From an uncultured Prochlorococcus sp. (GTDB lineage: Bacteria > Cyanobacteriota > Cyanobacteriia > PCC-6307 > Cyanobiaceae): a stretch of DNA of 64,000 nucleotides. Below, piece by piece: positions 58,412 through 64,000 of the stretch. The stretch spans positions 62,001 to 126,000 of the forward strand of contig CACIRS010000001.1 of the NCBI GenBank assembly GCA_902589115.1, written 5' to 3'. The notes under the pieces are model-generated. The model ran no database searches and was not told the origin of the DNA. It saw only the letters and a program-made list of their open reading frames with translations. Every line of letters starts with the position of its first letter. Positions within the stretch are counted from its first letter, which is position 1. Both the position numbers and the translations under genes were made by a program.

Positions 58412-59548
58412 ATGAAACCCATACGCCGCCCATTTGGGAAAGGGAAAGCAGTAAGTCTGTTTACGCTTGGAACAATGAGGGCGCTTCAATCAGAAAAACA
58501 AATGTATGAGGTAGTAAAAGCTGCTTTATCAATTGGAATAAATAATTTTGAAACAGCACCTGCTTATGGACCTGCTGAGAGCCTTCTTGGTAAGGCCTTT
58601 AAGAAGCTAAAAAGTCAAGGGAAAGAACCTTATGGTGGATATTTAATTACAAGCAAAATCCTGCCTAACATATCTCTAAAAGAAGGTAAACAACAGCTAC
58701 AAGAAATATTAGATAGATTAGAAATGAAAAAAATAGCAAATCTTGCTATTCATGGAATCAATCTGGAACAGCATTTAGATTGGGCAATACATGGAGAGGG
58801 AGCCAAAATTATAAATTGGGCAATAGAAAAAGGTATTGTGCAACAGGTTGGATTTACTTCACATGGTTCTTTTAATCTTATCTCTAGAGCATTAGATTGT
58901 GATGGTTTTCAATTTTGCAGTCTACATTTACATCTTCTAGAACCATCAAAAATACCATTAGTAAAAAAAGCACTTAATCGTGGAATTGGTGTTATGGGTA
59001 TCTCACCCGTTGACAAAGGTGGAAAGCTTCAATTTCCAAGCAAAACTCTTATTGAAGCTTGTAAACCATTTCATCCCATAGAACTTGCATATAGATTTTT
59101 GATAGGCCAAGGGATAAGTACATTAACTCTTGGTGCCTCCAAAATAGAAGATTTTAATGTTGCTAAAAAACTTATAAACAACAATTATCCAATTAATAAA
59201 CAGACAAAACAAGCATTAAAAAATCTTCGCAATTATGCTCTGTTTCGTCTTCCAGAAAGTCATTGTGGTCAATGTAGAGAATGCTTACCTTGTCCTAAAA
59301 ATGTTCCAATACCCGAGTTATTGCATATGCGAAATTTATTTCTTGGATACGATCTTCAAGAATTCTCAAAGGAACGTTATAACCTAATTGGGAAAGCAGG
59401 TCATTGGTGGGAAAGTAAAAATGCTTCTGCTTGTGAAGAATGCGGAGAATGCTTACCTAGATGCCCAAATAATCTTCAAATACCAAAACTCTTAAAAGAA
59501 ACTCATAAACTTTTAATTGATAATCCGCGAAGAAGGTTATGGGATTGA
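58412..59548 (+). CDS. Aldo/keto reductase with C-terminal ferredoxin-type domain
   Basis: The 378-residue product has an aldo/keto reductase barrel (INNFETAPAYGPAESLLGKA with Asp replaced by Glu/Thr near the catalytic Tyr, QVGFTSHG, IGVMGISPV). At the C-terminus are two cysteine sets, CGQCRECLPCP and CEECGECLPRCP, each able to hold a 4Fe-4S cluster. This is the COG1453 arrangement. Substrate and electron partner are unknown. It overlaps the convergent lipoprotein gene by 12 bp. Confidence 0.86.
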   Translation: MKPIRRPFGKGKAVSLFTLGTMRALQSEKQMYEVVKAALSIGINNFETAPAYGPAESLLGKAFKKLKSQGKEPYGGYLITSKILPNISLKEGKQQLQEILDRLEMKKIANLAIHGINLEQHLDWAIHGEGAKIINWAIEKGIVQQVGFTSHGSFNLISRALDCDGFQFCSLHLHLLEPSKIPLVKKALNRGIGVMGISPVDKGGKLQFPSKTLIEACKPFHPIELAYRFLIGQGISTLTLGASKIEDFNVAKKLINNNYPINKQTKQALKNLRNYALFRLPESHCGQCRECLPCPKNVPIPELLHMRNLFLGYDLQEFSKERYNLIGKAGHWWESKNASACEECGECLPRCPNNLQIPKLLKETHKLLIDNPRRRLWD

Positions 59549-60538
59549 ACTACTCCAAATTGCTTTGAGACTTTTTTGATCTTCCTCTTTCAATGGATAT
59601 AAAGACCAACATCGTTCCCAAGTCTGCTTAGGAGGTAAAACAATTGATCTATACTTAAAAGATAGAGATTGAGCAGAATCTCTTAATAATGAATGCTCTA
59701 TAGAGGGTAGCCATCCATCTGCTAAAAGTTTTCCTAATAAAGGCATCTTGATATAGTTTTCCAACCAGGATTGAGGCCAAGGTTCTTTAGTATTTATAGG
59801 CCTTAACAAAACCGTCCAATTCAATGGGGAACCTATATTTGGTAAAACGATGTTTAACCTAGGATCTATCTTTAGATTCCTTAAACAGCGATTTAATGGG
59901 AGGACAGCGACCCTGGCATCACCATTCATTAACCAATTGAGAGCATTTTTATCATCAAAAATCCTTACCTGGCTCCTCAATCGCTTCAGAGCATTTGGCT
60001 CATTCATGCTTTGAGCAATAGAAATTACTAATCGAGGACTTCTTGGCAAAATAATTTGACCATTTAAACTTGAATCCAACAAAATCTCCCAATTTAACAT
60101 TGCATCTGAAATCCACTCATCACCATTTCGAAAAACCATTACCCAAGGACTAACACCTATTGGAAAAACTTTCTCTATAAGGTTTTGATTTAAACCAGAT
60201 ATAAATTTCAATGCTTGGATATCAAGTTTAGATTTGAATTTATCAAAATTTATTGGTTGTAAATTTTCGGCTGGTAATTCTTGTAACCAACCATCTTCAA
60301 TAGCAAGTAGGTCAATCCCCTTTTTAATTCGATCACTAAAAGGCCTTCCATTATATGATTTTTTAATAACATCAAATCTCCAAGGGTATGGCAACGTATT
60401 AAGTAAGCTTTTTGGTATAATTCCTTTGCTAGTTAACAAGGTGGGGGTTGCGAAATTACTATTACATCCAATTAGCCCACCCAAACCAGCTAAAATAGAT
60501 AAGCGTACAAATTCTCTACGTCTAATAATTAAAGTCAT
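59537..60538 (-). CDS. Tat-type lipoprotein, solute-binding-like
   Basis: A 333-residue protein with a twin-arginine style signal RRREFVRLSILAGLGG and a lipobox LIGC near residue 25, so it is exported and probably lipid-anchored. The rest resembles type II periplasmic binding proteins of the polyamine/iron kind (FPIGVSPWVMVFRNG, WLMNGDARVAVLPLNRCL). No ABC permease is adjacent. It follows the CobT-like gene by 48 bp on the same strand. The ligand is unknown and homology is weak. Confidence 0.7.
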   Translation of the reverse strand: MTLIIRRREFVRLSILAGLGGLIGCNSNFATPTLLTSKGIIPKSLLNTLPYPWRFDVIKKSYNGRPFSDRIKKGIDLLAIEDGWLQELPAENLQPINFDKFKSKLDIQALKFISGLNQNLIEKVFPIGVSPWVMVFRNGDEWISDAMLNWEILLDSSLNGQIILPRSPRLVISIAQSMNEPNALKRLRSQVRIFDDKNALNWLMNGDARVAVLPLNRCLRNLKIDPRLNIVLPNIGSPLNWTVLLRPINTKEPWPQSWLENYIKMPLLGKLLADGWLPSIEHSLLRDSAQSLSFKYRSIVLPPKQTWERCWSLYPLKEEDQKSLKAIWSSSIP

Positions 60539-60586
60539 TATTTCCTCTTTGTTAGAAAGTAAAATTGGTTCATGAGTTTATAGAGC

Positions 60587-61771
60587 CTAATTAGAATTTA
60601 ATTCCTGAATAGCAGCTTCACAATCAGATAAAAGCTGGTCGGAACTCGCTCCATTTAATTGAGCAAGTAAAGCAAGAGCTCCAGCCCCTACTCCTTCCTT
60701 GACATAGCCAAGCTCATAATCCAATAACAATTTATTAGTACTACCTTTAAATCTAAGACCAGAAGAAATTCCTATTAAACCTACATCAAAAAAATTACCC
60801 ACTACATTCATTAATCCCTCAAGTCCACTTTGATCATTAATTGAAGAGCTCTCTTCTGCAAGCCATGCAGTAGTTCCTAATACTATGCCTTCTACGAAAT
60901 TTTTACGTGAAGAAGATTGTAATTCAGAGAGAGCCAAAGCTAAAACTGCCAACATCTGACTCCCACCACCCATCAAAACTTGTTTATCTGCTTCCCTAGC
61001 ACCTAAAACCAAGCCTGCTGAAAAAGCTTGAAAAGGGTCTCCAACTGCAGCCAACAAATTTCTCGCTGTGGGTTTAGAACCTAATCCTGAAGCATAAAGA
61101 CCTTTCGAAACAAGTGTTTTTTTCAACTTAATAGGAGGATCTATAAAACTTCCACTAATCAAATGAGACACTTCCATTCCCAAGCCTGTTAGGACTGCTT
61201 GAGCAGTAGTAGTTCCGCCAGGTACACATTCAGCAAGTAGCAATGGTCCTTCTAATCCTCGACCAATAGCCAAACCTTTTTCCCAAAGATATTTAACCCT
61301 AGATATTTCCATCGCCCTGCCTGTACTAAGACAAGCAGCAGGGCCAAAAGAAGAGAATTCAATCCTCATATGAGGGAAAGAAGGTTGATCGATTAAGCCA
61401 AGTGGAAGTATTAAAGTTTTCAAGTTTATGTATTTAGTAGCGACATAACTAATCAAAGCTGGCGAAACACCTGCTGGTAGAGAAGGTAATTGCCAATCCT
61501 TTTTTTTTGATGGGCCATTGATCAAAAGCTCCGCATCAGCAAGAGCTGTATATTTACGTGCTTCTGGGGTGGAGCCTGCAGCAGAAATTCCATCAATCTC
61601 AGCTGTTCTTGTGGCTGCAAGAATTAAAAAAAATGAAATATCTTTTTCTTTTACGCGCCATTTCATCAGCCAATTTTTTATTTTAATAGGGGTAGATCCA
61701 GCGCCGAAAGATCTACAACCTTCTGGCAAAGAATCAGTAATGAGTTTTTCCTCTTGCTCTTTTAAAGTCAA
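60587..61771 (-). CDS. CobT-like family protein (TIGR00303/UPF0284)
   Basis: A 394-residue protein related to nicotinate-nucleotide-dimethylbenzimidazole phosphoribosyltransferase, seen in FFLILAATRTAEIDGISAAG, GGTTTAQAVLTGLGM, QVLMGGGSQMLAVLALAL and EGVGAGALALLAQL. It probably acts in lower-ligand activation for the (pseudo)cobalamin nucleotide loop; that is inference, since Prochlorococcus corrinoids carry adenine. It starts at a TTG (61771) that overlaps the DUF2232 stop as TTGA, the last link of a coupled gene chain. Confidence 0.82.
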   Translation of the reverse strand: MTLKEQEEKLITDSLPEGCRSFGAGSTPIKIKNWLMKWRVKEKDISFFLILAATRTAEIDGISAAGSTPEARKYTALADAELLINGPSKKKDWQLPSLPAGVSPALISYVATKYINLKTLILPLGLIDQPSFPHMRIEFSSFGPAACLSTGRAMEISRVKYLWEKGLAIGRGLEGPLLLAECVPGGTTTAQAVLTGLGMEVSHLISGSFIDPPIKLKKTLVSKGLYASGLGSKPTARNLLAAVGDPFQAFSAGLVLGAREADKQVLMGGGSQMLAVLALALSELQSSSRKNFVEGIVLGTTAWLAEESSSINDQSGLEGLMNVVGNFFDVGLIGISSGLRFKGSTNKLLLDYELGYVKEGVGAGALALLAQLNGASSDQLLSDCEAAIQELNSN

Positions 61772-62460
61772 AGTGGGTCAAGACTAACAAGGGTATTTAA
61801 TAATTTTGGAGGGTTAGGAATATTCGCTTTTAATCTAGGAAAGATCCAAAAAGCCAGAGCATGAATCGTAAGTACATAAACCAACTCTTGAATTACAACA
61901 AGAGAAAGAGCCATTAATTGAACCTGCCAAAGTTCTGTGTTAATAGGAAGATTAGAAAGATCAATGAACTTCTCCAGAAGATTTGATCCCGCTCTTGTAA
62001 TGACCACCCACAAATTTTCACCAACCAAGAGAGATAAAACTATAACTCTCATTAAGAAGCCAAAAGTTCCTATTAGGACTCCATATCCCCAACTAATCCA
62101 CCAACTCAATCCTCTTCTCCAAGACCATCCCAACCATAAGGATAGGAAGCCATAAGGAAACATAATCAAAGGGCCACGTATTGGACCCATTAAAGCTATT
62201 AAAAGAAAAACTGAAAGGAAAACCCCTTCAATCCCAGGCCTAAATCCTCTTCGTAATTGAAGCAAAATTAAAGGCATAGGTAATACAATTCTAAAAATAG
62301 CTCCACCTATAGGTAAATAATAAAGGGCCACCCATACAAGAGACGATGCTGCCGCAAGATATGAAGTCTCCATAATAGTTAAAGCTTGACTTCTACTACA
62401 AGAGCCTAAAGGTTTTGACCTTGAAGATATTTTTAATTCCCTTAGTTTCTGCCAGTTCAT
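61768..62460 (-). CDS. DUF2232-type membrane protein
   Basis: A 230-residue integral membrane protein with about six hydrophobic segments (SSLVWVALYYLPIGGAIF, LMGPIRGPLIMFPYGFL). The arrangement matches DUF2232, some of whose members look like substrate-binding parts of energy-coupling-factor transporters. A link to cobalamin is possible because the CobT-like gene overlaps it, but that is a guess. ATGA overlaps the lipoprotein stop. Confidence 0.72.
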   Translation of the reverse strand: MNWQKLRELKISSRSKPLGSCSRSQALTIMETSYLAAASSLVWVALYYLPIGGAIFRIVLPMPLILLQLRRGFRPGIEGVFLSVFLLIALMGPIRGPLIMFPYGFLSLWLGWSWRRGLSWWISWGYGVLIGTFGFLMRVIVLSLLVGENLWVVITRAGSNLLEKFIDLSNLPINTELWQVQLMALSLVVIQELVYVLTIHALAFWIFPRLKANIPNPPKLLNTLVSLDPL

Positions 62461-62951
62461 CTACGCCTAAGTGGAGAGTTAACTGGCATCAATATCTTTT
62501 TTTCTTGATTATTATCTGAAATTCTTTCTATCTTTTCAACCTCAAAAATAATACCTGATTTCCTAAGAGCCTTTGTTACTGTTTCTGCAGGTGCCGAAGG
62601 ATTAGCACCTGAAAGTTTGATCATTATTCTGTAAGGCTGAGGCACAAACTTATCTCTAGTCAAATCATCATTAAATGTCTTACTCTTCGAAGAATTAATA
62701 AACCTTTTCTTCCTAGAAGATTCAACAATATTAGTCGGCTTTAAATCTTTATTACTAATAGGTGTATTCTTAACCTTTTCATTTTTTAATTGTTTTATCT
62801 CACTAATATTGCTAGTCTTACTAGAATTAAAACTATCAGAAAGTTCCTGTCCTATCGGTTTATTAGAACATGCAATCAAAGAGAATAATAACAAAAAATC
62901 AAATGCAAAAATAATTCTTTTAATATTATTATTTAGACATGATATTTTCAT
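62457..62951 (-). CDS. Hypothetical lipoprotein
   Basis: A 164-residue product with a signal sequence (FAFDFLLLFSLIAC, lipobox LIAC near residue 28) and a Lys/Ser-rich linker. A C-terminal domain reads FVPQPYRIMIKLSGANPSAP and AETVTKALRKSGIIFEVEKI, with a ferredoxin-like beta-alpha feel. It overlaps the topA stop as ATGA and the DUF2232 start likewise. The family is not recognised. Confidence 0.72.
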   Translation of the reverse strand: MKISCLNNNIKRIIFAFDFLLLFSLIACSNKPIGQELSDSFNSSKTSNISEIKQLKNEKVKNTPISNKDLKPTNIVESSRKKRFINSSKSKTFNDDLTRDKFVPQPYRIMIKLSGANPSAPAETVTKALRKSGIIFEVEKIERISDNNQEKKILMPVNSPLRRR

Positions 62952-64000
62952 TTATTTTCTCCAGGTTTAATAATCCTTACTGCACTAGCCCTCAATCTGC
63001 CTGATTTAGTTAAAGCAGGTGATTTTCGAGAAGTTACTTTTTTATCTGTTTGAGTTAATTCTTTTACAGAACTCTTAGCAGTTTTTTTGGCTGGAGTTTT
63101 TTTAGCTGTGGTCTTTTTGGCTGGAGTTTTTTTAGCCGTGGTCTTTTTAGCTGTGGTCTTTTTAGCTGTGTTTTTTTTGCTGGCTACTTTTGCGGCTAAC
63201 AATTCAACAGCATCTTCAAGAGTTACTGCCTCTGCAGTCTTTCCTTCTGGCAAAGACGCATTAAGCTTTCCCTGCTTAACATAAAGCCCATAAGGACCGT
63301 TATATACCTTGATTGCCTCGTCACTACCATTTGGCATCCCTAATTCTCTAAGAGCTGTTCTACCTCCTCTGCCTCTTTTAGGTAAAGCCAACAGTTCCAA
63401 GGCCCTCTCAAGACCTACTTCCAGAACATCATCTTCTGCTTTCAAAGAACGATAATCTTTTTCACCTTTCCCTTTATCCCAAACAATATAAGGACCAAAA
63501 CGACCTAAACCTGCTTGAATTTTTCCTACTCCTTCAGGATGTTCGCCAAGGAATCTGGGTAATCGAAGCAAGCCAAGTGCTTCTTCAAGTTTTAAATCCT
63601 CAGGCTTCAAACCCTTAGGCAAAGAAGCTCTTTTAGGTTTAGGTGTTTCTTCACTAACCTGACCTCTCTGAACATAAGGTCCATATTGACCAAATAAAAG
63701 AAAAACTTGTTCCTCAGTTTCAGGATCTATTCCTAAAGATTCAGGACCTTCAGCTTTCTGTTTAAGTATTAACTCTACTTGTTTCTCATCAAGATCTGCT
63801 GGGGTTATTTCCTGTGGAAGGGTTGCTTTAATGAGCTCTTCCTCTCCATCATCTCCTTGGCGTTTGGATTCCAAATATGCTCCAAATCGCCCAATTCGAA
63901 CCATGCAAGGAAGTCCTTCTAAATCAATAGTTCTTGATGAACCTGGATCTATATCTCCTTCTCTTTGTTGAACCTGAGATTCCAGGCCTTTATCTCCTTT
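62948..64000 (-). CDS. topA: DNA topoisomerase I, C-terminal part (runs off the window)
   Basis: This is the 3' part of topA; the frame is open to 64000. The visible ~350 residues hold four repeats of the topoisomerase C-terminal kind (RIGRFGAYLESKR, FGQYGPYVQRG, LGRFGPYIVWDKG, NGPYGLYVKQG). A basic tail of Ala/Lys/Thr/Pro repeats (KKTTAKKTTAKKTPAKKTTA) and a short final segment end it. The active-site Tyr lies outside. The tail should bind DNA and relates to nucleoid-type KTAKK motifs. Three ATGA/TTGA-coupled genes follow it. Confidence 0.92.
   Translation of the reverse strand, partial: KGDKGLESQVQQREGDIDPGSSRTIDLEGLPCMVRIGRFGAYLESKRQGDDGEEELIKATLPQEITPADLDEKQVELILKQKAEGPESLGIDPETEEQVFLLFGQYGPYVQRGQVSEETPKPKRASLPKGLKPEDLKLEEALGLLRLPRFLGEHPEGVGKIQAGLGRFGPYIVWDKGKGEKDYRSLKAEDDVLEVGLERALELLALPKRGRGGRTALRELGMPNGSDEAIKVYNGPYGLYVKQGKLNASLPEGKTAEAVTLEDAVELLAAKVASKKNTAKKTTAKKTTAKKTPAKKTTAKKTPAKKTAKSSVKELTQTDKKVTSRKSPALTKSGRLRASAVRIIKPGENK

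Noticed and set aside
63087-63284. Val/Phe/Leu-rich repeat frame on the plus strand
   Set aside because: It is the antisense reading of the Ala-Lys-Thr tail of topA.

Overview
The window looks like a chromosomal segment of a marine picocyanobacterium, most likely a low-light Prochlorococcus of the SS120/MIT9211 type. The evidence is low GC content (high 30s percent by eye), very compact genes and a cyanobacterial gene set: psaF/psaJ, petC/petA, a high-light-inducible protein, a cyAbrB regulator, hemL/hemC, aa3-type cox genes and the cobalamin-type genes cobM and a CobT-like gene. The strain assignment is inference. I see no insertion sequence, prophage, integrase, CRISPR array or rRNA, so this reads as core genome and not as an island.

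Layout. Positions 1-11.1 kb hold argB, priA, rpoD, hemC, ppa, an M32 carboxypeptidase, YjbQ, a pterin dehydratase and two small unlisted genes. Positions 11.1-17.3 kb hold an iron-type ABC permease preceded by a large palindrome, a UPF0104 membrane protein, the nickel-insertion protein LarC, two cyanobacterial hypotheticals and xth. Positions 17.6-24.4 kb hold hemL, a prohibitin-like protein, yajQ, a DprA-like protein, a BioD/DRTGG protein, an SDR and map. Positions 24.8-30.5 kb hold rplS, tRNA-Trp, tRNA-Asp, gltX, a CPA1 antiporter, a 57-aa hli gene and tsaD.

Positions 30.5-32.2 kb carry the most unusual feature, a tandem duplication of the psaF-psaJ photosystem I pair with clearly diverged copies. 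It is followed by gmk, an RqcH/NFACT protein, a small membrane protein, tatC, a DUF3067 gene, petC, petA, lgt, cobM and a RodZ-like protein. TatC sits beside petC, whose Rieske product carries a twin-arginine signal. Positions 40.7-48.6 kb hold ppx, a UbiA prenyltransferase, an S66 peptidase, ispD, fabG, an HNH-like protein, a small membrane protein and a groES-less groEL with a perfect 24-bp repeat at its end.

Positions 48.7-56.6 kb form a respiratory block. It has a DrrAB-like ABC exporter, ctaB and ctaA (heme A synthesis) on the minus strand, and ctaC-ctaD-ctaE on the plus strand. Positions 56.6-64 kb hold a cyAbrB regulator with a strong shared terminator, ribE, a DUF151 nuclease, a ferredoxin-tailed aldo/keto reductase, a Tat-type lipoprotein and a chain of minus-strand genes with 4-bp overlaps (topA, lipoprotein, DUF2232, CobT-like). 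topA runs off the right edge.

Genome packing is extreme. There are several convergent 3' overlaps (up to 53 bp), many GTG/TTG starts and several genes of 38-58 codons. Start choices and small-gene calls were made by hand and are the least certain part of this annotation.
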